From: Bugula neritina
Taxonomy: Eukaryota; Bryozoa; Gymnolaemata; Cheilostomatida; Bugulidae
Length of the DNA: 25,130 bases
Assembly (NCBI GenBank): GCA_964035545.1
Contig: CAXIUT010000114.1
Span: 1-25,130, forward strand
Direction: 5' to 3'
The notes beneath the pieces are model-generated. The model saw only the letters and a program-made list of their open reading frames with translations, was not told the DNA's origin and did not search any database. Within the stretch, counting starts at the first letter, position 1. Each line of letters begins with the position of its first letter. Below are positions 1 to 10,131 of the stretch, one piece after another. A program made the position numbers and the translations under genes.

Positions 1-64
1 CCCAACCCCAACCCCAACCCCAACCCCAACCCCAACCCCAACCCCAACCCCAACCCCAACCCCA
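1..64. repeat. Left telomere, (CCCCAA)n
   Basis: About ten and a half perfect CCCCAA units start at base 1 and end at CCCCA just before TAATTAATTAC. The C-rich strand reads inward, as expected for the 5' strand of a chromosome end. C4A2 is the repeat of Tetrahymena and, mixed with C3A3, of Paramecium; spirotrichs use C4A4. Together with the matching right end it shows that the chromosome is complete. Confidence 0.98.
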
Positions 65-180
65 TAATTAATTACAATGAAATTGATATCAATATCAATA
101 GCCTATCTATTAATTAATAGTTGAAGAATTATTAAGAGATAATTAAATCTAAATCTATTACTTGATAGATAGATAAATAA

Positions 181-440
181 ATATATTAGTAGATGAATCA
201 ATATATTAGTAGATGAATGAATATATTAGTAGATGAATCAATATATTGGTATATGAATGAATATATTAACAGATGTATGAATATATTAGTAGATGAATCA
301 ATATATTGGTATATGAATGAATATATTGGTAGATGAATCAATATATTAGTAGATGAATCAATATATTGGTATATGAATGAATATATTAACAGATGTATGA
401 ATATATTAACAGATGAATGAATATATTAACAGATGAATCA
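181..440. repeat. Subtelomeric 20-bp tandem repeat, 13 units
   Basis: Thirteen head-to-tail 20-bp units of the type ATATATTAGTAGATGAATCA, with substitutions (TTGGTA, TTAACA, TGTATG), fill this stretch. More degenerate related units continue to about base 540 and run into the probable start of the first gene. The period is not a multiple of three. The 65-180 bases between telomere and array are AT-rich and hold nothing I recognise. Confidence 0.95.
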
Positions 441-483
441 ATATAGCGAGTAGATAGATTATATAGATTTATATAACTACTAG

Positions 484-3450
484 ATGAATGAATGTAATTA
501 GATGAGTGAATATAATTAGTGGATCAATAAATATAATTAGATCAATGAGTTGTTAGCCCAAAAGAAAAGTTTCTAAAGAAGTTCATAGCAATCAAAACTA
601 TCTTAACTTTATAAAAAAGAATCACCTTTTCATGTACCTTTACCTTTAGTCAGACAATAAAACTTTTCATAGTTAACTAATTCTAAGCTCCAGTCTCCAA
701 GTAAACCCTAATACCATGGGAATGGAAGTGGTAATTTTTCTTATAAGAAAACAAGTTAGAAATAATAACTGTCAAAGCCGCCATCAAATAGAGTAATCCA
801 TGATTCTCTATCTAAATTTCAACTTAATTCCAATCAACTCAACCAGATAAGCTAGATTTATAGCATATAGAAAGGAAACAGTGCTTAGTCAACGACTATT
901 TATGATTCAGTTCTTAAAAAGAATAACGAGATAGCCAATAATTTAAATAAAAAGACAAAACATTCAAAGCATGAAGCAGCAAAAGAGTTACTGTTCCATT
1001 TGAATAAGAACAAATCTACCTAGCATAAAAAAATATAATTTAAATCAATCAACATAGACAGATACAGCTCTATCCCTGACTCTCCTTAACTCAACTTGAA
1101 ATTCCCAATGATTTAGAAAAAGACCTACGCAACTATTACAGGTGAACAATAAGATAGAGCTAATGATATAAATCTGAGATAGAGATTGAAGATCATATAG
1201 AAGAGATAGAAAAAAACCTAACTCTAGTCCGAAAGAAAAAATCAATAAAGAGAAAAGTAGAAATAATAGACAGATAAAAAATAAAGATCCCTATAGAATA
1301 AATTCAAAATTAGATAATAATTATATGGACTATTGCCCTCTTTTAAAACTCAAAACCTGCACTATTAGATCCTAAAAAAAAATAAATACTTCAACCCCAA
1401 TAGATATAAAAACCAATCAGATAAAACATAAAGTCCTCTCAAATAAATGCTCTAGGAGTATCTATAAAAAAACATCCTCGTTAAATGTTCATCTATCCAC
1501 ATCAAAAGTAAATAAAAGTAAATAAATGCCATTATCAATAGAGATATATTTGATGTGACTATGTTCGGAGATAAGTAGGATATATAGTTGAACGATAGTG
1601 CTAGAACCACCTAGCTCTTCATCAAGCCTGGTTCAGAAATAGACTCCTATGCCACAGTCTAAAACTCATAAATCGTCAAATAAGTGTAAATTAAAAATAG
1701 AGTAAAAAAACCACCCATCACTTAACTCAAATATGAAGGAGACCTATCCATCTACGAACTCAAAATCAGATATTTCAGATAATTTCTATTTATGGTTAAT
1801 TTGACCCATCGAGTTTTTGATCCAATTCTACTCAAAGAAGCTAACTCTCTCAAACATTAAAATAAATACAAATTCTACCTAGGAAAAGGAAATAACTATC
1901 TTCTCATAAAGTCTCTTCTAAAAAGAAGATTCTGGTGGACATCAGAAGAAGACCCTAAAAAGTCTAACTTTGTGTGGACTCAACTCAAAGTCAACTACAT
2001 CTATCAACTTCAAAAAAGAAGTTAAAACTATCATACTTACTTCAAACTTGACAAAGCTATATCAAGTCCCTCATCATCTCCTAAAAAAAGAAAAAAGAAA
2101 AATCAAATATAAAACAAACAGCCTAATAAAATAAGTATCTATAAAGCTCCTCTGCCTACAAATGATAAAAAAATATTTACTAATTCAGATAAAAAATATT
2201 ATGACTAGTTCCTTGAAAAAGCAGGTAATCCTTAAAAACTCCTCAAATTCACCAACAGACTAAAATACTTCTAATAAAACTTCTTCATTAAACATAGAAC
2301 CGAAGATATCTCTAACTAAAAAGTTCATAACCATCTATAATTCAACTATTTTATTGGAAACAAAAAAGCTCTCTTCTATAATCTTAAACAATACTACTAG
2401 CTTCAAAAAAAAAATGTTTTTGAAGTCATTCCTTTGACTTTCCATATCAAAAACGGACTCTCAGATCCTCAGTACTAACTCTTCATCAAAGAATTCAAAA
2501 ATACAAAGCAGCAGCCCTCGAAACACAGCAAAAACAATGTTTGGATCGTAAAACCTGGAGAACTATCCAACAGAGGACAAGGAATAACAGTCATTGACGA
2601 GATATATGAACTCAATAACATCATAAAAAAGAAATAAAAACACTTTAACGGACTATAAAAGACATATATCGTTCAGAAATATATAGAAAGGCCTTTACTT
2701 TACAAGGGGAGGAAGTTTGATATAAGACATTTTATGATGGTTAGTAGACTTCATGGTATTATGAGAGCCTATTGGTTCGGTGAAGGCTATATCCGCACTT
2801 CATCCTATGACTACAACATCGATTAAGTGGGAGATTAAATGATCCATCTCACCAACGATGCTATTCAAAAATATTCTTAAGGATATGGCAAATATGAGTA
2901 AGGCAATAAGGTATCTTACAGCTAGTTTCAGAGATATATGGATTCTAGCCATGGATAAGGAAAGTTCAGCTTTAGTGAGATGATTTATCCTCGAATGAAA
3001 GAAATTGGCTTAGACTCAATCAAGTCAACTTACCTCCAGTTAGATCCCAACAACACATAGCATAATTTTTAAATATTTGGACTCGATTTCATGATAGACA
3101 GTAACTACAAAGTATGGCTCATAGAAGTTAATACTAATCCTTGTCTATAACTCAGTAGCAAACTGCTTAACAGAATAATACCTACCATGCTAGAACAGAC
3201 GATGAGACTTACTCTTGATGTCATCTATCCTCCTCCTACACACTACATCAACTCACAAAAATACCTAGCTCCTGATAGTCCACTCTAAAGGTTGCAGTAC
3301 TAGCTTATCTTTGACGAGAGCAGAGATGGAAAAGCTATCTAATAACTCTATACCAATGTAAAACTGCTAGATATGGGCAAAGTTGATTAAGAAGATTAAA
3401 CCTATTAAAATGATGGAAAATAAATTTAACTTGATAACGATATTAATTGA
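484..3450 (+). CDS. Tubulin-tyrosine-ligase-like (TTLL) glutamylase/glycylase family protein
   Basis: This intronless frame (about 988 aa, TGA stop) carries the TTL family ATP-grasp signatures in its C-terminal third: WIVKPGELSNRGQGITV near residue 687, YIERPLLYKGRKFDIRHFMM near 730 and IEVNTNPCL near 879. These correspond to the ATP-binding K-P-x-x-S-R-G-x-G-I loop, the E-R-P-L-L/K-F-D-x-R block and the metal-binding E-x-N-x-N-P. TTLL enzymes ligate Tyr, Glu or Gly to tubulin in the cytoplasm and cilia, and ciliates have many paralogs. The N-terminal half is Q/S/K-rich and unrecognised. The start is uncertain: in-frame ATGs lie at 433, 484 and 502, the first inside the 20-bp array, and the frame is open from 421. 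The last codons (DNDIN, stop) lie in the first copy of the 108-bp minisatellite. Which amino acid is ligated cannot be told. Confidence 0.9.
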
Positions 3451-4404
3451 TTTTGTCTTCATTTTCTTTTTAATTAAGAAATCTATTATCACTTACTCTC
3501 AACATAGATTTACTAACATCCCTTTATTTCTTTCTTTTAAGATAACGATATTAATTGATTTTGTCTTCATTTTCTTTTTAATTAAGAAATCTATTATCAC
3601 TTACTCTCAACATAGATTTACTAACATCCCTTTATTTCTTTCTTTTAAGATAACGATATTAATTGATTTTGTCTTCATTTTCTTTTTAATTAAGAAATCT
3701 ATTATCACTTACTCTCAACATAGATTTACTAACATCCCTTTATTTCTTTCTTTTAAGATAACGATATTAATTGATTTTGTCTTCATTTTCTTTTTAATTA
3801 AGAAATCTATTATCACTTACTCTCAACATAGATTTACTAACATCCCTTTATTCCATTCTTTTAAGATAACGATATTAATTGATTTTGTCTTCATTTTCTT
3901 TTTAATTAAGAAATCTATTATCACTTACTCTCAACATAGATTTACTAACATCCCTTTATTCCATTCTTTTAAGATAACGATATTAATTGATTTTGTCTTC
4001 ATTTTCTTTTTAATTAAGAAATCTATTATCACTTACTCTCAACATAGATTTACTAACATCCCTTTATTTCTTTCTTTTAAGATAACGATATTAATTGATT
4101 TTGTCTTCATTTTCTTTTTAATTAAGAAATCTATTATCACTTACTATCAACATAGATTTACTAACATCCCTTTATTTCTTTCTTTTAAGATAACGATATT
4201 AATTGATTTTGTCTTCATTTTCTTTTTAATTAAGAAATCTATTATCACTTACTATCAACATAGATTTACTAACATCCCTTTATTTCTTTCTTTTAAGATA
4301 ACGATATTAATTGATTTTGTCTTCATTTTCTTTTTAATTAAGAAGTCTATTATCACTTACTCTCAACATAGATTTACTAACATCCCTTTATTCCATTCTT
4401 ATTT
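3433..4404. repeat. 108-bp minisatellite, nine tandem copies
   Basis: Nine nearly identical 108-bp units begin at 3433, 3541, 3649, 3757, 3865, 3973, 4081, 4189 and 4297. They differ only at a few sites (CTTTC or CATTC near the unit end; ACTCTCAAC or ACTATCAAC; AAATCT or AAGTCT). The first unit contains the last codons and the TGA of the TTLL gene. Because 108 is a multiple of three, each copy repeats that same stop, and another frame is open across the whole array as a 36-residue hydrophobic repeat. I read it as 3' UTR and intergenic DNA rather than as a gene. Confidence 0.95.
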
Positions 4405-4673
4405 TAAGTATTCTTTTGAGATACATCTTCTTTTATACTAAGTATTTTTTACACTAATTATTTCAACTTTTAAGATTTCTTGATGTTTATAATTAAGAAC
4501 AAATAAACTAATAAATAATTTAATACTATGTAAGAATAGTTTCCTAATGATTTCGACAGTTAACAACATAAAATGATCTAGAATAGCTTTTAATCTTCAA
4601 CCAATAATTATATATAAATGATAGTTATCATAAATAAAATTTAAATCATAGAATAATATTATTTCTTAAAGAA

Positions 4674-5504
4674 ATGTTCAAAGCAGTCGAGAATACCCAA
4701 CAATTCCTATCTTTCGGTCATCACCAAACTAAAAGTCAAGCTATCAGCGAGCAACTTCCCTCTTTTCATAAAAAATAAAAGAAAATTAGGTTCAGCTAGC
4801 TTTAAAACAATCCTTCTTTTCTCTAGTAAAAAGTAAATAAAAATAAATGCACAGTTTTAAAACTCATCGGCAATAAATAATAAAACATATAAGCAATGGT
4901 CAACTAGTTTGGATGCAAATGCGGATGGAAGTCGTAATTCAAAAACATCCTCAATCTTCTCATCAATAAAATATATCGACTCAGAAACGAAAGAAATCAA
5001 CTCAAATCACGACTATCATCCTACACACAAAACCAATAAACAAAAAATACAAAAGATATAGGCACCTATACCCATCCTCTCATCTCAAATAATCAATAAA
5101 TGCTAGAAAATTATATCAAAAACAATAATCAAGAGTAAAATATAAACAAATAAACATTTTCTATGAACACTCATAAAATATAGTAATTTTTTGAAGATAC
5201 TCCTGTCCTCAGACTATCTGACAGGTTCAATTAAACCAACCTACTAGAAAGCCTACCTTCACATCGACTACCAACCGACTCCAAGTCATAAAACTAACTA
5301 GAAATCTCTTCAGAATCATCATCAACCATCAATGTCCTCCGATAATACACACAAAATTCATAAAAAAGAGTTTAAAATATAAGTCATCTCCTAAAAAGCA
5401 ATAAAATAAACCTTAACACTCTCTAAAACCATATAGAAAAAGTACATTGCATCAAACAACTTTAAAAATACGACCAAAATAAAAGAAATCGTATTCTCTT
5501 CTGA
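4674..5504 (+). CDS. Unrecognised Q/N/S-rich protein (276 aa)
   Basis: The frame begins MFKAVENTQQFLSFG and ends at TGA, 276 aa without introns. It is rich in Gln (many TAA/TAG codons), Asn, Ser and Lys. A short CKCGWKS motif is followed by a basic helical stretch with the character of a coiled coil (LRNERNQLKSRL, about residues 90-101). I recognise no family domain. The frame is open upstream to 4551. A 5' exon starting at ATG 4528 (MQEQFPNDFD) could join through a 23-nt GT-AG segment at 4559-4581, so the N-terminus is provisional. It follows the TTLL gene and its minisatellite and precedes SNRNP27 on the same strand. Confidence 0.65.
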
Positions 5505-5586
5505 TTTATATATATAACCATTTCAGTACTTCTTTTAAATTTGCATTTTATGCTATCATTTGTTGATTTATATCACTTGATCATTT

Positions 5587-5703
5587 AAGGATCTATAAAA
5601 GGTAATTAAGGATCTATAAAATGTAATTAATGATCTATAAAAGGTAATTAATGATCTATAAAAGGTAATTAATGATCTATAAAAGGTAATTTAAGGATCT
5701 TAT
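5587..5703. repeat. 21-bp tandem repeat, about five copies
   Basis: Five units of AAGGATCTATAAAAGGTAAT plus T, with AAT/AAG and AGG/ATG variants, sit between the stop of the Q-rich gene (5504) and the SNRNP27 start (5716), and a degenerate sixth unit reaches the start. The array occupies most of the SNRNP27 upstream region, so any promoter element must lie in or around it. Confidence 0.9.
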
Positions 5704-5715
5704 AAAAATCTTTAA

Positions 5716-6102
5716 ATGAGCTAACAAACAAAAAAACAATAAGAAAGAAGATTAAAATTAGCAAAACTAGCATAAATACACGATAGCTCTGACAACTCCA
5801 ACAGTCGCTCCCGATCCAGAGACAACTAAGCAAAATAAAAGCACTCCTCATCACCAAATAACAAATCAAAATAAAAAGAAGAAAAATTAAATCAAGAATA
5901 AAGCTAATAAGAACCTAACTAATATGTAGACTAGGATCAGATGGCTAAGATGATGGGCTTTTCTAGTTTTTCTTCAACTAAGAATAAAGACCACAACAAA
6001 AGTTCCCAATAAGGAGTTTTCAAAAACAGCAAAATGCGTCGATAGTATCGACAATATATGAATCGAAGGGGAGGATTTGATAGAAAACTTGATAAAATAT
6101 GA
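5716..6102 (+). CDS. SNRNP27: U4/U6.U5 tri-snRNP 27 kDa protein (SNRNP27 family)
   Basis: This 128-aa protein has a short RS-type N-terminus (SNSRSRSRD) and the highly conserved C-terminal block of the SNRNP27 family: MMGFSSFSSTK near residue 80, then RRQYRQYMNRRGGFDRKLD at the very end. The human protein ends in the same way (R-Y-R-Q-Y-M-N-R-x-G-G-F-N-R-P-L-D). SNRNP27 belongs to the tri-snRNP and acts in pre-mRNA splicing in the nucleus, where it influences 5' splice-site choice. The N-terminal RS/charged region is much shorter than in metazoans. There is no intron. The stop TGA at 6100-6102 is only 9 bp from the stop of the convergent UAP-like gene, so their 3' UTRs must overlap. Confidence 0.93.
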
Positions 6103-6111
6103 TAAAGACAA

Positions 6112-7661
6112 TCAGTGAGGTCTGTTATGTTCAAACTCATCATTCCTAATTAAAGATTCCAGCATATTAGCAGACTGTATCCGCTAGTAGAAAGGAGCCG
6201 TCTGAGATTTCGACTTCTTCCGGTTGTACTCTTTAGAGGCCTGATGCCAGCTAAACTACTTGTCCATAGTTATCACTGGCAAGTACTCTTCCTCTCGATC
6301 CACCATTATCCCCTTGCTCTTAAATAAATTGTTGATAAAAAGGTCACACAATTCTTTCTCAAAAACATAGCAAGCCTAGTTATTTCTCATTTGCACATCG
6401 ACTGGACTCCAGTAGCTCATCAGTCTGGTTTTTGTTGTCATTGCTTGGGGTATAGTAGACATGCTGTCTGCAGATTTAAGTACTTTAGTGACTTTGTCTA
6501 CATTAAATATGAGACTATTCATCCAGACAGGACTTTACTGGATCTTTTCTAAGTTGTTAGTTCTTTTTTTGCTATTGTAATTGGCAATAGTAGTTAAATC
6601 CTGGATAGTATCTGCCTTTGAAAATCCATTTTGTTCTACTACTCTCCTAAAGATTTTATCTTTTTGATTTTAGGCGTAGGTACACTTATACATTAAATCG
6701 AAGTCTTCTTTATTTACATCAAAAAGTCCTATCATGTAAGGATCTACTACCATTTCCAACATGTTTTAACAGTCTGCACAACAGACGTATTATATTTTAT
6801 CAATTTTGAGTTTTTATAAGATTCCAACTCCTTTAATTGAGGCCTGATAGAAATCTCCAGAGCCATTAGGCATGGTCAATAAATCTGCAGAATCTTTGTT
6901 TTTCAAGCAGACACTTCCGTTGAGATTAAGTACTGGATAATTGTTCTGCATGCAGCATTGAATTTTATCTCCATATTTATATTTTTTTAGAAACTGATTA
7001 ACTTTATCAGCATTACTATTGTTATAGTAGACATAGGTATTAGGAAACTCATATTTGTTTCCTATTTCTTAAAGCCTTTTCATCATTATTTCAAACAGAC
7101 ACAAGTCATGAGGTTGTTCTTTATAAAACTATTTGTTGAACTCTTCTTCACTTTTAGTTGAAGAACTACCCACAAATAATATCACTCCCACTATATAAAC
7201 TACTCCTTACCTCTTTTCTTTACTAAAATATCTTACCCCAACTGACTCAACTTCCTTAACTGCTCAACATCGTTTATATTGTACTTCTGATGTAGGTTGA
7301 TTTTTTAAAATTGTTGTTATTAATCATTCCTGTTTATTTTTTTTTTAATTAGGTTTTGAAACAACTGTATTAATCACGAACTACGAGATCCAGGTTTTAA
7401 AAAGTTATGTTTTTCCATTTTTACAGATAATTAAATTTAGTCCGTTTGTCTGTACATCTTCTTAAGTGGTCCAATAACTGTTTGTGCTAGTATAAACTTA
7501 TTTTAGCTATTACTAATCGCATCCAAGGAAAACAGTCTTACTTCTACCCACATATTTCGTTTTCTAAACAACTAATACATACACTTTATAAAAACTGAGG
7601 CCTCCTCTAACAACTAAGACTCAGATTTCTTGCCCACACTACTCACAGGCTACTGTCCCAT
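6112..7661 (-). CDS. UDP-sugar pyrophosphorylase-like protein (UAP1/AGX family), diverged
   Basis: Four exons (7661-7583, 7563-7385, 7364-7211, 7190-6112) give 1491 coding bases, 496 aa, about the usual UAP length. The N-terminal helices (YLQKWKNITFQNLDLLFQNL, then INDVEQLRKLSQLGQDI) lead into VGVILFVGSSSTKS where the family has its G-G-x-G-T-R-x-G nucleotide loop. Further on are MPNGSGDFYQAS (the A-P-D-G-N-G-G-x-Y block, about 243), a VDPYMIGLF block, and VDREEEYLPV (the D-R-x-x-E-F-x-P block). UAP1 makes UDP-N-acetylglucosamine from UTP and GlcNAc-1-P in the cytosol. The fold is clear, but the catalytic loop has lost its Arg and most of its Gly residues, so activity is doubtful. The start M-G-Q-Q was chosen because it joins in frame across intron 1; ATGs in two other frames nearby do not. 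Confidence 0.82.
7191..7210 (-). other. 20-nt intron 3 of the UAP-like gene
   Basis: On the minus strand this reads GTAAGGAGTAGTTTATATAG. Joining gives GQDILVKKRVGVILFVG, the expected run into the nucleotide-binding loop. Confidence 0.9.
7365..7384 (-). other. 20-nt intron 2 of the UAP-like gene
   Basis: On the minus strand this reads GTAGTTCGTGATTAATACAG. Joining across it gives NLDLLFQNLIKK, a continuous UAP-like helix. Confidence 0.85.
7564..7582 (-). other. 19-nt intron 1 of the UAP-like gene
   Basis: On the minus strand this reads GTATGTATTAGTTGTTTAG. Its removal moves the frame from the M-G-Q-Q start into the one encoding CFPWMRLVIAKISLY and the UAP N-terminal helices. Length modulo 3 fits. 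The position is inferred from frame and splice consensus only. Confidence 0.75.
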
Positions 7662-7847
7662 CAATATTATAATCAATCATTTCAAATTATATTACCAATA
7701 TTTACCATTAACTATTCACCTAGCTATTTTCATTTACACTATTATCTATCTATTATTTACCATTAACTATCTATCTAGTATCTTTTAAAAGCCAAATCAG
7801 TAGAACAGATATGATAGGGATAGGTAATTAGATATTATTATATTTAA
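7662..7847. promoter_or_regulatory. Bidirectional promoter region, UAP-like / DENN
   Basis: A 186-bp AT-rich gap separates the divergent starts of the UAP-like gene (-) and the DENN gene (+), so it must contain both promoters. ATTTACCATTAACTAT occurs twice as a direct repeat inside it. No known element is recognisable. Confidence 0.5.
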
Positions 7848-9872
7848 ATGTAAGAAGAAGAACAGGAATAGAAATAAACCATCAGTAAAATAGAATCTAT
7901 CGTCAACTTTAAAGAACTCTACTATCAAGAAAGAGATAGAAGAATTTAACTAGAAAAACAACTATAAGCCTAAAAAATAAAAGTAAAAAAATTAATGTCC
8001 ACCAACTCTAAATCAAAAGCTAGATATTGTGCCTATTGTTCTACTCACCTTTCCTCAAAAAAATAAATGTCAAAAGATGAAGGAGTAGTCCTCTCATAAC
8101 TAAAAGGCTTCTCATAAAAAATGGAAAGCATGAAGTTTCCTTCCCTTAAGAAATAACTCACTTAACCCAGCATCATCTCTAAGATTTAATAAGGACCCAA
8201 CAAAAAGAAACATGTAGGAATGATATAAAACTTTACAGTCTTCGGAATCAAAGAATCTGTGATTGATGAATATGTTCTTGAAAGTGGAGTAATCAACGAA
8301 TTTGAAGGATAAATTCTCTACTCCAAAAACTAGTAAAACTAAAGCGAACTATTAGCTCCAAAACTAGTATTTCCATCAGGCATGGTCATCAAAAAATGCA
8401 GTAGTTTGAAAGCCAAAGAGAAAACTATTGAGCTAATGTCCTACTGCTATACTAACCTCAAATGCTTCCTCCTTAACTTTGAATGTCAAGACCCTCACTT
8501 TGTATAGCATCACTACAACAATGATCTTCTTAATTACATCAATCCAGAGCATAGGCTTTTCTGTATTTGCATCGGTATACACGATTACACCAATATTTAA
8601 AACAAAAAAGATAAAATAAACGTCTCTTTGGGCAATATCTAAAACTCGAATGGATCTTTTCCCAGTTTATAGTCAGATAAAATCAAAAGCGAAGGTCACT
8701 AAAACCCAAACTCGCACAACAAAGATTCAGCTAAATCTATAGACCTAGTTCTTTAAAACCTCAATGACGTGCAAATAGGAATCACCCAAAGAGTCTATTG
8801 TATCATGACTTATTATCCTTTTTTCAGTTTTTTTGAATAAATTCTTAGAAGTCTCATCAATATCGTCAAGATGGAAAGACTAGCTATCTACAAGCATAAT
8901 AACTAAAACATCAAACTCACCATCAAACAAACTGACTCCAAGTTTCAAAATGAAAGAATGGTGACGCTACTAAATGACTGTCTCAGAGATCTAGAATTCA
9001 AAAAGGTCAATTTCAACAAATAGTATGAACTCAGACTTATTAACCAACAAAAAATAACCATGCTGACCTACTGGGATGAAGCCAAAACCTTCTTCACAAG
9101 AGAGTGGATTTATTCAATAGTCAGCATGTTCAATTTTGAAACATTCATAGAACTCTTTACTCTTATTATGCTCGAAGACAGAGTAGTTTTCATCTGCTAA
9201 AACTCTCATATCCTTACTCATGCCATCTTCCTCTTCTCTCATATTCTCCTTCAACCTCTCAACTATCCCTTCCCAGTAGTAAACATCATCCCTCGTCAGA
9301 AAAAAGAAGAAAACAACGATTACCTTAATGCTCCTTTTCCAGTAGTGTATGGTCTTCTAAAGAAGAAGAAATCTCAGGAAGACAAAAATATAATAGAAGA
9401 CTATGATATGACCTATGTGTTTCTTAGTCCCGAGAAAGTAGATATCTATTACCGCTAAGATAGAAAGAAAATACTAAACAATAGATCAACCAAACTTATG
9501 AACCACAAAGAACTGAAAGATATTTTTAAAGATTTAAAGAAAACAAGAAAGAAATAACCTAAATCTATTAAATACGAACTCTAGTCGACTGACTACTGCA
9601 TCGTGGCAAACATCGAATAGAAGGAGAAAGGTCTCAGAATAGTGTCGATAGTTAATCAATTTGTCAGCTAGGAGATAGTTAAAAAACTGCCTTCAACAAT
9701 TGAGATATAAAACATAAAGAAAAAGATAGATAGCAAAGATTTACTCGAACAGAAAGATTAAACAACATATATTATGAACTTAATTATGAATGACTTCAAA
9801 AAAACTAATAAAGATCCCTTCGTACTCGCACTCCTCAACACACAAATCATCAACAACCATCTCTTCATATGA
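7848..9872 (+). CDS. DENN-domain protein
   Basis: This is an intronless 674-aa frame. A short coiled-coil N-terminus with one CxxC (YCAYCSTH, about residue 60) precedes the upstream DENN part (FTVFGIKESVIDEY; LVFPSGMVIKK). RVYCIMTYYPFFSFFEQILR follows near 316. The DENN core is near 424-500: SMFNFETFIELFTLIMLEDR, VVFICQNSHILTHAIFLFSH, LLQPLNYPFPVVNIIP and APFPVVYGLL. These match the family's L-E-R-R-h-x-h-x-S, L-L-x-P-h-x-W and A-P-h-P-h-h-h-G blocks. DENN proteins act as GDP-GTP exchange factors for Rab GTPases in membrane traffic; the specific subfamily and Rab cannot be told. The tail after residue 500 is Lys-rich and unrecognised. It converges with the minus-strand gene ending at 10119. 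Confidence 0.85.
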
Positions 9873-9933
9873 TCGTGTATCTTTAAAATCTAATTCTGTC
9901 TTTTATTAACACTCATTCTGTAGAACCAATTCC

Positions 9934-10131
9934 TTATTTAATTAACTATCTAATCAAGACAAATCTGTATTTAATTAACTATCTAATCAAGACAAATCTG
10001 TATTTAATTAACTATCTAATCAAGACAAATCTGTATTTAATTAACTATCTAATCAAGACAAATCTGTATTTAATTAACTATCTAATCAAGACAAATCTGT
10101 ATTTAATTAACTATCTAATCAAGACAAATCC
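9934..10131. repeat. 33-bp tandem repeat, six copies
   Basis: Six copies of a 33-bp unit (TATTTAATTAACTATCTAAT, then CAAGACAAATCTG) lie between two convergent genes. The last copy contains the TGA and final codons of the minus-strand gene that stops at 10119-10121. The period is a multiple of three. Confidence 0.95.

Noticed and set aside
3383-4441. A 352-codon frame encoding a nine-fold 36-residue hydrophobic repeat
   Set aside because: It is open only because one 108-bp unit happens to lack stops in that frame and was then duplicated. It overlaps the TTLL frame, starts without a good ATG and resembles no family.
7600-7661. Zinc-ribbon start MIDYNIDGTVACEQCGQEI (TFIIB-like)
   Set aside because: This frame meets TGA after 19 codons and cannot be joined by a mini-intron. 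The overlapping M-G-Q-Q frame joins cleanly to the UAP-like exons.
9934-10131. CRISPR-like array
   Set aside because: The 33-bp units are contiguous and identical with no unique spacers, in a eukaryotic chromosome; this is a minisatellite.
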